A stretch of DNA of 64,000 nt. It comes from Sphingomonas mucosissima. GTDB lineage: Bacteria; Pseudomonadota; Alphaproteobacteria; Sphingomonadales; Sphingomonadaceae. Each line of letters begins with the position of its first letter. Position 1 is the stretch's first letter. The position numbers were made by a program, and so were the translations under genes. Positions 34,484 to 45,036 of this stretch are shown piece after piece. The stretch is from NCBI RefSeq assembly GCF_002197665.1, contig NZ_NBBJ01000007.1, forward strand, positions 1-64,000, read 5' to 3'. The notes beneath the pieces are model-generated. The model was given only the letters and a program-made list of their open reading frames with translations. It was not told the origin of the DNA and did no database searches.

Positions 34484-35406
34484 ACGGCTGGCGGCGGATT
34501 GTTGGCCCGGACGAAATCGCCCAACGTTTTGATGTAGATCGGCGGCACGAAACCCTGCATCACGGCGGAAAGATGACCGTAGCCCGGCAGCACCAGATTG
34601 GAAAAATTCGGCAATTCGCGCCACATCCGGTGCGTCTTGGCGAAGGGGCGATCATAGTCGCCGTTTACTGCCAGCACGGGAATGGCGATCCTGGTAAGAT
34701 CAAGTCGCTCAAGCAGCGCCTGCCGCTCACTTTCCATCCGGACGCGATCCGTGGCGGTCATGGTAAAGCCGGTGGTGGGCGGCGCACCGGTGGCGGTCCG
34801 GGCGTTGCCGATCTCCTCACCGCGCGCCGCCAGTCGTTCGCGCTGGATGCGGTAATAGGCCTCGCGTGCCTTTGTCTCCATGGGAGCATCGCCTGTCTTA
34901 TCGGCAGGCACACGATCACGCCATGCCGCCGTCTCGCCGATGCCAGAGCCGCCGAAATGCGCGGTGATGAACTTTTCCGGATTGCTCGCCAGCAAGGAAA
35001 GCGTCACCGCGCCACCCATCGAGAAGCCGCCGATGTGCGCGCGCGCGATCCCTTGCTGACGCATGAACTCGAGGACGTCGCCGGCCATCTTGCCACGCCC
35101 ATCCTCAGGCCCGCGCTCACTGGTGCCATGGCCGCGCATGTCGATGCCGATGACCCGATTGGTGCGCGCCAGTTCCTTCGCGAAGCCGTTCACGAACCAA
35201 TTGCCCACCGCACTGCCGCCCGCGCCGTGGATCAGAATCACCGGGGTCCCCGTACCCATCTCGACGTAATGAAGCCTGGTACCGTCGGAGGTGGTGAAGG
35301 TTTTGTCCACCCAGGGTTTGGCCGCGCTTGCCGGCTCGGCGCGCTGGGCGGATGCAAGAGCGGGTGCGGCCAGCGCGAGGAGCGCGGCGGCGAGGCGGTA
35401 GGTCAT
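34480..35406 (-). CDS. Secreted alpha/beta-hydrolase
   Basis: Protein of 308 residues with a signal peptide (YRLAAALLALAAPALASAQ). It has the oxyanion region LIHGAGGSA, the nucleophile elbow GGFSMGGAV (Ser), the acid in VNGDYDRPF and the catalytic His in LPGYGHLSAV. A helical cap domain lies between. ATG 35406 has GGGAGAG upstream. It is probably a periplasmic esterase or lactonase. An operator-like palindrome lies 41-58 bases upstream, the same distance as in the two neighbouring hydrolase genes, so it probably belongs to the same regulon. Confidence 0.87.
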   Translation of the reverse strand: MTYRLAAALLALAAPALASAQRAEPASAAKPWVDKTFTTSDGTRLHYVEMGTGTPVILIHGAGGSAVGNWFVNGFAKELARTNRVIGIDMRGHGTSERGPEDGRGKMAGDVLEFMRQQGIARAHIGGFSMGGAVTLSLLASNPEKFITAHFGGSGIGETAAWRDRVPADKTGDAPMETKAREAYYRIQRERLAARGEEIGNARTATGAPPTTGFTMTATDRVRMESERQALLERLDLTRIAIPVLAVNGDYDRPFAKTHRMWRELPNFSNLVLPGYGHLSAVMQGFVPPIYIKTLGDFVRANNPPPAV

Positions 35407-35446
35407 CCTGTCTCTCCCAACGATGTTATTATAGTTGGAGCCTTTT

Positions 35447-35464
35447 ACCGTCATCTATGACTGT
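35447..35464 (-). promoter_or_regulatory. Operator-like palindrome, site 1 (alpha/beta-hydrolase promoter)
   Basis: On the minus strand ACAGTCA-TAGA-TGACGGT, two seven-base half-sites with a four-base spacer (six of seven pairs match). It starts 41 bases before the hydrolase ATG and overlaps the last codon of the TetR gene. It is nearly identical to site 3. Confidence 0.6.
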
Positions 35465-36170
35465 TTTGCAACACGGACCAAGGCATTAGCTGCTGCGTTG
35501 AAAACGTGCCCTGGCTACCCTCCGCCAGCAAGCGACCGACGATCTGCTGCTTGTACCAGCTGAGCAGCTTGAAGGCTTCGTCCACTGCGCGGCGGTCTTG
35601 CTGGAACAGTTGCTCGATGATCAGCCCGCGCATTGCGGCCAGGTGGAGCCGGATCATGGCCTGAACCGCCCGATCATCGGTAATGCCGAGATCGTGAGTC
35701 ACCTCCAGCGGACCCGAGTTCAGTCGCTCCTCGATATCGTGCATGACGCTGGGGATCCGCGAACTGAGATCAGGATCGCTGCGCGAGCCGAGCATGATCT
35801 CGGTCAGCGCGAGCGAGGCGGGCTCGTTCATCGTCTCCCATGCGACCTGCGTGATGGCGTGGAGCCGCTCGACCCCGCGCGGCACCGAGCGCAGCAATGC
35901 ACGCCGTCGCTGGTCCTGATCGCGGACGATATGTTCGGCCGTGGCGATGATCAGGTCGACCCGGGTCGGAAACTGATGAAGCATTGCCCCGCGGCTGACG
36001 CGTGCGCGCCGGGCCACCGCCACCGTGGTAGTGGCGGCATATCCCTGTTCGAACAGGCACGCGATCGTCGCATCGATCAGCTTCGCACGCGTGCTCGCAC
36101 TTCGTACCGCGTGGCCGTTGGCCGGCGCGGACGCTTCATCCGAGATCTCGCTCCCGGGCTTTGACCTCAC
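35451..36170 (-). CDS. TetR/AcrR family regulator 2 of the esterase cluster
   Basis: Protein of about 239 residues. Helix-turn-helix: TRAKLIDATIACLFEQGYAA and VSRGAMLHQFPTRVDLI. The C-terminal ligand domain includes EIMLGSRSDPDLSSRIPS, a pattern shared with TetR regulator 1, so the two are related. GTG 36170 has GGAG ten bases upstream and avoids overlap with the DUF3089 gene; ATG 36239 is possible but would add 23 unconserved residues. It lies between the hydrolase and DUF3089 genes on the same strand. Confidence 0.82.
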   Translation of the reverse strand: MRSKPGSEISDEASAPANGHAVRSASTRAKLIDATIACLFEQGYAATTTVAVARRARVSRGAMLHQFPTRVDLIIATAEHIVRDQDQRRRALLRSVPRGVERLHAITQVAWETMNEPASLALTEIMLGSRSDPDLSSRIPSVMHDIEERLNSGPLEVTHDLGITDDRAVQAMIRLHLAAMRGLIIEQLFQQDRRAVDEAFKLLSWYKQQIVGRLLAEGSQGTFSTQQLMPWSVLQNSHR

Positions 36171-36195
36171 CAGTCGACTGCTCCAGGCGTGACGC

Positions 36196-37344
36196 TCACC
36201 GGCGTGCCAGGTAAGCGCGCGATTGAGCACGGGCGACATCGAGCAGATCGCCCATTGCGAGGTTCACGTCGATGACATGGAGCCCCCAGTCCGCCGCGGG
36301 CTGGCCATCGTTGATGACATCGCCACTAATCTCGTCCGTGCGGGGATCACCCGGGACGGCGTTGACGGTCACCTTGAGGTAGCGCGCAGAGCCTTCGGTG
36401 GTGCATGCGGCGGTTAGCAGGCCGGGAGTCTGCACGAAGGGCGTGGAAACGGCTTTGCCGGCCACCCACGGCTTGGGCGGCAATTGTGAGGAGGAGATGG
36501 CCGGACGATTGCCAAGATACGATTTGACCGTCGCAGCACGGTCCTCACCAACGGCAGCCGGATTCACGCAGGCGACCTGCATGCCCGGCGCATCGGTGCG
36601 ACCGAAACGCGTCTTGGCAGGCGGGGGCACGTTGGAGCGGAAGGAGACGTAGCTGATCGCGCAGCCCACTTCACCCGCTTGCGTACAGATCGGCAGCGAC
36701 TTGAAGTCTCCGCCAACGGTCTTTTCATTCGGCACAAGCAGATTGGTGCCGATCAGATAGGCACCGATGATGCGGGCCTGATCCGGCTTGCCGTCGATCT
36801 GCTCGGCAATCAGCCGCTTCAGCACGCCTGAACCCTGGCTATGGCCGATCAGAATGACTCCGCGGCCTTTGTTATCCCGCGCCAGGTAGTGGCGCCACGC
36901 CGCCAGCACGTCGGCATAGCCCAATTCCCGATCGATGCCCGGCATCGGCGCGCCTGCCATGCCCGACCGCAATGCTGGGATCGTGACCTGCCGGTACATG
37001 GGGGCGAACGTCCGACAGACTTCACCGAAGCGCGCGAACTGGTTGGCGATCACCGCCTGTTCCTCCAGCCCGGGCACGAGATCACTGTTCGGCGATTGGT
37101 CAAGTGAGATGGTGGGGTAGACATAGAAGCAGTCGACCGCCGCGTCTTTAGCGAGGCGGAACTGGGCCGGCGTCAGCTTGCCGTCTGCCGCCACGATGGT
37201 CGAGGACAGATCCGCGGCGCAGGCATCCTCCCGATCGGGTCGGCAAAGCCAATTGGTGGCATCGTCATAATTCGCCGGCCCCTGCCCCGCGCCTTGGGGC
37301 GCAGCGGCAACCGCAGCCATCGCGGCAAAGAATTCGAGAATCAT
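36196..37344 (-). CDS. DUF3089 alpha/beta-hydrolase-like protein, secreted
   Basis: Protein of 382 residues with a signal-like start (MILEFFAAMAAVAAAP). DUF3089 features: NWLCRPD, DCFYVYPTISLD, APMYRQVTIPAL and the lipase-type nucleophile elbow LIGHSQGSGVL (Ser). PICTQAGEVGCAISYVSF and late cysteines suggest disulfides in the periplasm. ATG 37344 follows GAGGAA. Members are predicted serine esterases with unknown substrates. It is divergent from the carboxylesterase gene, and both promoters carry the shared palindrome. Confidence 0.85.
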   Translation of the reverse strand: MILEFFAAMAAVAAAPQGAGQGPANYDDATNWLCRPDREDACAADLSSTIVAADGKLTPAQFRLAKDAAVDCFYVYPTISLDQSPNSDLVPGLEEQAVIANQFARFGEVCRTFAPMYRQVTIPALRSGMAGAPMPGIDRELGYADVLAAWRHYLARDNKGRGVILIGHSQGSGVLKRLIAEQIDGKPDQARIIGAYLIGTNLLVPNEKTVGGDFKSLPICTQAGEVGCAISYVSFRSNVPPPAKTRFGRTDAPGMQVACVNPAAVGEDRAATVKSYLGNRPAISSSQLPPKPWVAGKAVSTPFVQTPGLLTAACTTEGSARYLKVTVNAVPGDPRTDEISGDVINDGQPAADWGLHVIDVNLAMGDLLDVARAQSRAYLARR

Positions 37345-37385
37345 CAGCTGTTCCTCCCCAAGCGCCTTATTACGGCGTCTAATAA

Positions 37386-37403
37386 ACAATCAGTCCTGAC
37401 TGT
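37386..37403 (-). promoter_or_regulatory. Operator-like palindrome, site 2 (DUF3089 promoter)
   Basis: On the + strand ACAATCA-GTCC-TGACTGT, matching the site 1 and 3 consensus in 13 of 14 half-site bases. It begins 42 bases upstream of the DUF3089 start codon. Confidence 0.6.
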
Positions 37404-37478
37404 AGACGAGGCGTTCGAGCACCGCAAGCGACAGCACGGAGCGGAACGGACCATTGCAGGCCACCAGACTTTGTGTGA

Positions 37479-37496
37479 ACAGTCACCACTGACGGT
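37479..37496 (+). promoter_or_regulatory. Operator-like palindrome, site 3 (carboxylesterase promoter)
   Basis: ACAGTCA-CCAC-TGACGGT. Its half-sites are identical to site 1 read on the opposite strand. It ends 43 bases before the carboxylesterase ATG, so the three hydrolase sites have near-identical positions. Confidence 0.6.
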
Positions 37497-37539
37497 TTTA
37501 ACGTCCTGCGTCACCCTGGACCATTAATCGGAGCCTGCC

Positions 37540-39186
37540 ATGACATTCATCCTGCATCGACGCCAACTCCTTGCCGCGAGCGCGGTCGTGGCGGTACTGC
37601 CGACCCGCGCCCTGGCTCAGCCCGGGCCGGTGGTGGAAACCCGCCATGGCAAGGTGAGGGGAAGCACAGCCTCTGGTGCAATGTCGTTTAAGGGCATCCC
37701 CTATGGTGCAGACACTGGCGGTCCCAACCGCTTCATGCCGCCTCAGCCTCCTGCACCATGGTCCGGCATTCGCGACTGTCTCGAGTACGGTGCGTCCGCG
37801 CCGCAGGGCGGGGTTTCGGAAGCGGGGGAAGCCGGCGACCGCGCGCTCTCTGTGCCAGCGAACTTCTATCAAAGCCCGATCGGCGGTGGACGCAGCTTTC
37901 CGGAGCGTGAGGACTGCCTGGTGCTCAACGTCTGGACGCCATCCATCAGCGGCAAGCGGGCCGTGATGTTCTGGATGCACGGTGGCGGTTTCTCCACCGG
38001 ATCTGGCTCGTCGTCCTGGTACGACGGCACCAATCTCGCAGCGAAGCACGACGTCGTGGTCGTCACGCTCAATCACCGGCTCAACGTGCTGGGTTATGCC
38101 GACCTGTCCGGCTATGGCGAACGCTTCCGCCACAGCGGCAATGTCGGGATGCTCGACTGCGTCGCGGCATTGCGCTGGGTGCGAGAAAATATTGCGCAGT
38201 TCGGCGGTGATCCTTCCCGTGTCCTGATCCACGGCGAGTCCGGCGGCGGACGCAAGACCAGCATGATGATGGGCTTCACGCCGGCGCAGGGGCTGTTCCA
38301 CCGCGCAGCAGTGCAAAGTGGATCGGGGCTCCGGATGGACAACCGTGATCTTGCCCAGCGCAAGTCCGCCCGACTGCTGGCAGAACTCGGCATAGCTGCA
38401 GACAACATCGACCGTCTTCAGCACGTGCCGCTGCGCGTGCTGCATGCCGCGCAGCGTAAGGCGACCGCGGGCCTGGGCCAATGGCGGCCGGTCGTGGACG
38501 GACGGCTGCTGCCGGCAGATCCTTTCTCTCCGCAGGCCACGCCGCTGTCGCGAGATGTGCCGATGCTTATCGGCACCAATCGGACCGAACAGTCCGTCTT
38601 CCTGGGGCTCGATCCCGCGGTCGACATGCTGGACGAGGCGAAGCTCGTCGAGCGGCTCGGTAGATGGAATCTCGGCAACCGCGGCGCGGAGGTGGCCGCC
38701 GATTACAAGCGGCGTTACCCCAAGAAGAGCAATGCCGAGTTGCTCTACATGATCACAACGGACCGCAGCTATTTTCTCGACTCAACCATTCAGGCGGAGC
38801 GCAAGGCTGCGGCAGGCGGCGCGCCGGTGTGGATGTACGGCTTCAATCGCGAGACTCCGGTACAGAACGGACGGTTCCACGCCCCGCATGGTGCGGAGAT
38901 CCCCTTTGTTTTCGACACGGTGTCGAAGGCCGAGCGCATGGAGGGGCCAGTCACTGCAGAAACCGATCGGCTGTCGCTCGAGATGGCGTCGGCATGGACC
39001 AGCTTCGCCAAGACCGGCGTGCCCCTGGTGCCGGGTCAGCGGACATGGCCTCAATATGATGCAAAGACGCGCGCGACGATGATCTTCGATAAGACGACCC
39101 GACTGGAGAATGCTCCGCGTGAGGCTGAACGTCGCTTGATGAGCAGTTTCGGCTCGCAGCAGGAGTTGCCCGGGGCAACAGGCTGA
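37540..39186 (+). CDS. Type-B carboxylesterase/lipase, exported
   Basis: Protein of 548 residues. The N-terminus HRRQLLAASAVVAVLPTRALA looks like a twin-arginine signal. The carboxylesterase signatures are clear: EDCLVLNVWTP, MHGGGFSTGSG (oxyanion hole), and LIHGESGGGRKT with the nucleophile Ser. The late FHAPHGAEIPFVF region supplies the catalytic His, and an acidic residue lies between. ATG 37540 follows CGGAGCC. It is the third hydrolase in the cluster; together with the TonB receptor it suggests uptake and periplasmic cleavage of an ester substrate (inference). Confidence 0.9.
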   Translation: MTFILHRRQLLAASAVVAVLPTRALAQPGPVVETRHGKVRGSTASGAMSFKGIPYGADTGGPNRFMPPQPPAPWSGIRDCLEYGASAPQGGVSEAGEAGDRALSVPANFYQSPIGGGRSFPEREDCLVLNVWTPSISGKRAVMFWMHGGGFSTGSGSSSWYDGTNLAAKHDVVVVTLNHRLNVLGYADLSGYGERFRHSGNVGMLDCVAALRWVRENIAQFGGDPSRVLIHGESGGGRKTSMMMGFTPAQGLFHRAAVQSGSGLRMDNRDLAQRKSARLLAELGIAADNIDRLQHVPLRVLHAAQRKATAGLGQWRPVVDGRLLPADPFSPQATPLSRDVPMLIGTNRTEQSVFLGLDPAVDMLDEAKLVERLGRWNLGNRGAEVAADYKRRYPKKSNAELLYMITTDRSYFLDSTIQAERKAAAGGAPVWMYGFNRETPVQNGRFHAPHGAEIPFVFDTVSKAERMEGPVTAETDRLSLEMASAWTSFAKTGVPLVPGQRTWPQYDAKTRATMIFDKTTRLENAPREAERRLMSSFGSQQELPGATG

Positions 39187-39193
39187 CACAACA

Positions 39194-39217
39194 AGGGGCC
39201 GGATCACTCCGGCCCCT
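39194..39217. terminator. Strong hairpin between convergent carboxylesterase and receptor genes
   Basis: AGGGGCCGGA-tcac-TCCGGCCCCT is a perfect ten-pair stem with a four-base loop, placed between two convergent genes (stops at 39186 and 39242). There is no long T tract on either side, but the position and stability fit a bidirectional terminator. Confidence 0.7.
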
Positions 39218-39241
39218 CTGAAGAACAAGTTAGGTCTTGTG

Positions 39242-42200
39242 TCAAAACCGCTTGGTCACGCCCAAGAAGTAACGGCGGCCGATCACATCGTACGTGGAAA
39301 AGTCAGTGCTTGCCGGTCCGCCGAAAACCGGCGGCTGCTTGTCGGTGAGGTTGGTCACGCCAGCGCGGAACTCGACGCCCTCACCAGCCTTCAATCGCCC
39401 AATCAGGTCAAAATAATTGACCGATGGCACGCCCGGCGCGCTTCCATTCGCCACGCCGACATTCGCGGAATTGCCCATCGCGTCGATGAAGCGCCACCGC
39501 AGGCTGAGCGACCCGAGATCACCGAACCACGACAGCGTCGTAGCTGCCTTCCACGCCGGATGCGACTGCGAGTAACCGTCAATTTGCAAGTTGCCAATCG
39601 TTCCAGCATAATCAAACGTCGGATCGGAGGGCAGCGTCTGGATCTTGTAATCCAAGACGTAGCTGACAAAGCTGTTGAGCGAGAACGCTCCCGCATTTCC
39701 GGCATCGACTGTAGCGTCGAACTGGAAATCCAAGCCCGACGTGGAATAGGATCCAAGGTTGAACTGCGGCTCGTTGATGAACGCGAGCAGGCCTGCCGCG
39801 TCGCGGTTGATCAGTGCGCAGTAGCTATTGGTGGGATCGAAACTCGGGTTCTGCCCGCCAAAGTTGAAGCATTGCTGCAAGGCCACCTGGCTCGTTACCC
39901 GGCCAATCGCATCGTCCAGCTTGATATTGTAATAGTCGACCGAAAACGAAAGGTTGCGGAAGAGAGACTTGGCAAACTCGGGCTGGACGACCACGCCGAC
40001 GGTGTAGCTGTCGGCGGTTTCCTCCTTCAGGTCCGGGTTCCCGACGCGGAAGGCGGCCGTCAGCGTGCCGGTATAAGCGTAGCTGGAGTAGAGCGAGGAG
40101 GGCACGCCTTGCGCGATACAGAGTGCCTCCACCTGGCCGGGCGTCACGCCGCTCACCCGCCCGGCCCGCGCAGCGCTGCGCGAATCGCATGGATCGCCAG
40201 TTCCGGTTGCCGGGCTGCCGATTGTACCCGAAACGCCGGCGCGCGGCGCGAACAGTTCGCCCAGACCCGGCGCGCGGATCGCACGAGAATAGCCTCCGCG
40301 TGCCGTGATGCCCCGAACCGGCGTCCAATTCAGCCCTGCCTTGTAGGTGTGAACGCCGCCGACGCGATTATAGTCCGAGTAGCGATAGGCAAGGTCCAGT
40401 TCCAGCGATTGGGCGAAGGCGGTGTCCCGAAGCAGCGGCAGCAGCACCTCGGCATAGACTTCCTTGACCGCGACGTTCCCGGAGGAGGAGCCGCTACCCG
40501 ACAAGCCGAGCGTCTCCGGCGCGGCGTAGGTGGTAGCGCCGTTGACAGTTGATGGCACCGGTTGGTTGGCAGGATCGATGTTCGCTTCGAATGAGTTCTT
40601 CCGATACTCCGCGCCGACCGCAAAACCGGCGTCCCCGCCCGGCAGGGTGAAGAGGTTGCCAGAAAGATTGGCTTGCACCACCGTCTGCTTGTAGTTGTAG
40701 AGATTGGTGGAATTGCGCAGCAGGTACGCCTTGCACGATTCAGATACGTCTTCGTAGCCGAACGGATTGTATCCGCCGTCGCAGACACTGCGGCCACCAT
40801 CCGGTGCTTGCAGCAGAGTGTTGAGGCGGCTGCGGCTATATTGATTGAAGGTCGATTCGGTCTGATCGGTTTCGCCATAGCTGGCATAAACGTCATAGTT
40901 GAGGCTGGTGTCGGTGATTTTGCCCTTCACACCGCCGAGGAACTGGTAAACGTCATAGTCTTCCACAACACGCAGGCGACCAGCGCGCGTGCCGGTGAAA
41001 TAGTAGAGCACCGGGTCGTTGGGACGCCGCCTTGCGTTAAGAGCGATACGCAGATCGGGCGTCACGAACGGGTTGCTCGCCGGGACCCGGATTGGATCGA
41101 CGATCGTCTGAAACGTGCCCTGGTCGGAAAGTTGGTCGGTCTTGTAGGTGGCGTAATTGAACTGGCCGTAGATTGTGATGCCAGGCGACACTTCAAATTC
41201 ACCGCGCCCGAACGCTGTGTAGCGTTCCAGCGGCAGCTGGATCGTGGAATCGAATACGCTGCGCTGGGTGATGATACCAGCCTCGTCCGCGACATAGCCA
41301 TAGCGGGCGGCATCGCGCAGGTTTGATCCGGTGTTCCGCGCGAAGATCGTTCCGTCGCCGTTGACGACTAGCGAACTGGCGCTCGGCGGCAACGGGGCGC
41401 GATAGACGTTCGCGAAAAGGTTGCGATAGGCTGCCACCGCAGCGGCATCGCCGACGCCGAACGGGTTCGTGCCGTCGACAACGAGCGTTCCCGCGGTCGA
41501 CGCAAGGCTGCCCGGCCGGTCGGCGAAGAAGGATCGACTGTTGCGAGACGCTTCGTTGCGCTCAAGGTAGGACAGCGAGAGGAATAGCCGCGCGCGATCG
41601 TCACCCGTGGCCCCGCCCCAAGTGAGCGATCCTTGGTAGTTGGTGCCGTCGCCCTGTTCGGTGACGCCTCCGTCGAATTCTACCTCAAAGCCGCGAAAAC
41701 GGTTGTTGAAGCGAAAGTTGACGACGCCGGCGACCGCATCTGAGCCGTAGACAGCGGAGGCGCCGCCCGTGATTGTCTCTACCGACGAGATCAACGCGCT
41801 CGAAATGGTGTTCAGGTCGATGCCGCCCAGCGCGTCTGATGGCTGCAGCCGTCGTCCATCAAACAACACCAGAGTGCGCGCGGTACCAAGACCGCGAAGG
41901 TTGGCGTTCGAACGGCCTCCGGACGCGGTTGGACCGCCGATGGCGGTCGACGTCGTCTGAGCTCCCTGCGTCGCCTGGAACTGCGGCAGCACGTTCAGCG
42001 CCTGCTCCACCGTTGTCGGGCCGGCGTTCTTGATGAAATCCTCGTCGACGGTGGCGATCGGACTTTCGGCGGTGAAGTCCCGGCGGGCGATGCGTGAGCC
42101 CGTGATGACGATGTCTCCTCCACCCGCTGTCGGCTCGTCAGCCGTCGCTGGTGCAATCACACCAGCAGGATCAGCAGGCGGTTGCGGGCGCGCTTGCGCA

Positions 42201-42280
42201 TCTTGAGCCGATGCGGGCACCGCTGCCAGACAAGCCAGCGTGGACGCGCCCAGCAGCGCGAGCGCCTTCACCTTTTTCAT
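39242..42280 (-). CDS. Large TonB-dependent receptor of the esterase cluster
   Basis: Outer-membrane receptor of 1012 residues. Signal peptide LALLGASTLACLAAVPASAQ, TonB-box-like DIVITGSRI, plug with ANLRGLGTARTLVLFDGRR and VYGSDAVAGVVNFRFNNRF, and a long barrel ending in RRYFLGVTKRF. The size and GSRIxRxDF start are typical of the large sphingomonad and Caulobacter receptors for carbohydrates or complex organic substrates, not siderophores. ATG 42280 has GGAGGGGAAG upstream. A diverged copy of the cluster palindrome lies about 72 bases before the start. It probably imports the substrate of the three secreted esterases. Confidence 0.9.
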   Translation of the reverse strand: MKKVKALALLGASTLACLAAVPASAQDAQARPQPPADPAGVIAPATADEPTAGGGDIVITGSRIARRDFTAESPIATVDEDFIKNAGPTTVEQALNVLPQFQATQGAQTTSTAIGGPTASGGRSNANLRGLGTARTLVLFDGRRLQPSDALGGIDLNTISSALISSVETITGGASAVYGSDAVAGVVNFRFNNRFRGFEVEFDGGVTEQGDGTNYQGSLTWGGATGDDRARLFLSLSYLERNEASRNSRSFFADRPGSLASTAGTLVVDGTNPFGVGDAAAVAAYRNLFANVYRAPLPPSASSLVVNGDGTIFARNTGSNLRDAARYGYVADEAGIITQRSVFDSTIQLPLERYTAFGRGEFEVSPGITIYGQFNYATYKTDQLSDQGTFQTIVDPIRVPASNPFVTPDLRIALNARRRPNDPVLYYFTGTRAGRLRVVEDYDVYQFLGGVKGKITDTSLNYDVYASYGETDQTESTFNQYSRSRLNTLLQAPDGGRSVCDGGYNPFGYEDVSESCKAYLLRNSTNLYNYKQTVVQANLSGNLFTLPGGDAGFAVGAEYRKNSFEANIDPANQPVPSTVNGATTYAAPETLGLSGSGSSSGNVAVKEVYAEVLLPLLRDTAFAQSLELDLAYRYSDYNRVGGVHTYKAGLNWTPVRGITARGGYSRAIRAPGLGELFAPRAGVSGTIGSPATGTGDPCDSRSAARAGRVSGVTPGQVEALCIAQGVPSSLYSSYAYTGTLTAAFRVGNPDLKEETADSYTVGVVVQPEFAKSLFRNLSFSVDYYNIKLDDAIGRVTSQVALQQCFNFGGQNPSFDPTNSYCALINRDAAGLLAFINEPQFNLGSYSTSGLDFQFDATVDAGNAGAFSLNSFVSYVLDYKIQTLPSDPTFDYAGTIGNLQIDGYSQSHPAWKAATTLSWFGDLGSLSLRWRFIDAMGNSANVGVANGSAPGVPSVNYFDLIGRLKAGEGVEFRAGVTNLTDKQPPVFGGPASTDFSTYDVIGRRYFLGVTKRF

Positions 42281-42352
42281 GATTTCTTCCCCTCCTGACT
42301 CGGTCGCGCTGATGCGCAATCCTATGCGGAGGAGATCACCCGACTTTTACAA

Positions 42353-42370
42353 TCAGTCAAGCCTGTCTGT
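42353..42370 (-). promoter_or_regulatory. Operator-like palindrome, site 4 (TonB receptor promoter)
   Basis: TCAGTCA-AGCC-TGTCTGT on the + strand, 12 of 14 half-site bases matching the consensus of sites 1-3. It is weaker and further from the start codon than the others, and it lies at the breakpoint of the aldo/keto reductase fragment. Confidence 0.45.
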
Positions 42371-42565
42371 AAGTCAGCAGGATGTTGGGCGAGCGCCGCA
42401 GCAGCCAAGCTAGCGCCACCTGCATCGGCGTTGCCGCCACGCGTTCGGCGACGTCGGACAGCGTCGCCGATTGCAGCGGATTGAACCCGCCGAGCGGGAA
42501 GAACGGGACATAGGCGATCCCGTCCTGAGCCAGAGCGTCGATCAACGCATCGTCGCCAGTGCCGC
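42357..42565 (-). pseudogene. Aldo/keto reductase fragment
   Basis: The minus strand encodes an internal aldo/keto reductase segment: DDALIDALAQDGIAYVPFFP, LGGFNPLQSATL, then PMQVALAWLLRRSPNILL. Similarity stops at about 42378, where the sequence becomes the receptor promoter, and on the other side at about 42565. Both ends of the gene are missing. It marks a deletion or insertion junction beside the recombinase cassette. The 235 bases from 42566 to 42800 hold nothing else recognisable. Confidence 0.6.
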
Positions 42566-42800
42566 AGCGGCGAGCGCCGATAACGCTGGGCAGGCAGTCC
42601 AGTTCATGGCCGTCTTCTGCATCGTCTGCTTCGCACGATCTACCCTGCATCAGGTGGCTTGTGGACTTCCGCGCCGCTCAGGGGTGGTCTTCAGGGGAAG
42701 GTACATGAAGATCCAGCAGATGGCCTAGTTCATGTTCTGTAAGTGTTCTGTCCTACACGACGCCGTTGTGAGAACTGGTGGCTACGAAAGGAGTCGCACC

Positions 42801-42893
42801 ATGTTCGTTCTGGATGCCGCCGCGCTTCTGGCGATTGCCGCCGTCATTACCAGCTTCTCGACACTGATCTGGTCGGTTCGACGTAAGCCGTGA
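42801..42893 (+). CDS. Very small membrane protein (30 residues)
   Basis: ATG 42801 with a strong AAGGAG eight bases upstream opens a 30-residue protein: MFVLDAAALLAIAAVITSFS followed by TLIWSVRRKP. This is one transmembrane helix with a basic cytoplasmic end. Codon use is GC-rich at third positions. It is convergent with the serine recombinase gene, 11 bases away. The ribosome-binding site and clean topology support a real gene, but its function is unknown. Confidence 0.55.
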   Translation: MFVLDAAALLAIAAVITSFSTLIWSVRRKP

Positions 42894-42904
42894 CAAAGTG
42901 ATTC

Positions 42905-44607
<1,703 letters not shown>

Positions 44608-44611
<4 letters not shown>

Positions 44612-45036
44612 GCCGCCACCTTCTTCCTGAGGCCAAAGAAGGCTGGTCCCGACCAGCGTGTGCCGGTGATCGCGCGGGCGACCTCGCTCAAGGAGCGCCA
44701 CTCGCGATTGCCCCAGCGGATCACCTGATCGCTGCCGTCGCCGCTCTCCCCAACAGTAACAACATGCACCCGCCCGCCCCATTCGCGCACCAGCCGCATG
44801 CCGGCGGTTGGGCGGGCGGTTCTGGTTTCTCCGCGGCCGAGCTGATCGAGCAGGCGCGTCGTCTCGCGTGCGTGCCCGCCCAGGCGCCGCGCCTGGATCT
44901 CCCAAGCGAGCGCGAGCCGCAGCAGTTTCGGGCTGATCCTAGGCACTGTGCTACCGGTCTCAGCCACCCAGCGCCGGCGCAGCTGATCCGATGACAGCGC
45001 ATCAAGCGCTGCAATCTCCGCTTCGATGTCCATCAT
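44608..45036 (-). CDS. DUF2924 domain protein of the recombinase cassette
   Basis: Protein of 142 residues with an acidic helical start (MMDIEAEIAALDALSSDQLR), then PRISPKLLRLALAWEIQARR and a beta-rich C-terminal half with GTRLVREWGG-like and NREWRSLSEVARAITGTRWS segments (a SaPI- or phage-type DNA-associated module). DUF2924 proteins regularly precede large serine recombinases. It overlaps both neighbours by 4 bases. Proposed role: recombination directionality or DNA-binding accessory factor (inference). Confidence 0.85.

Noticed and set aside
39239..40552. A 437-codon plus-strand frame
   Set aside because: Antisense to the large receptor of the esterase cluster and without motifs.
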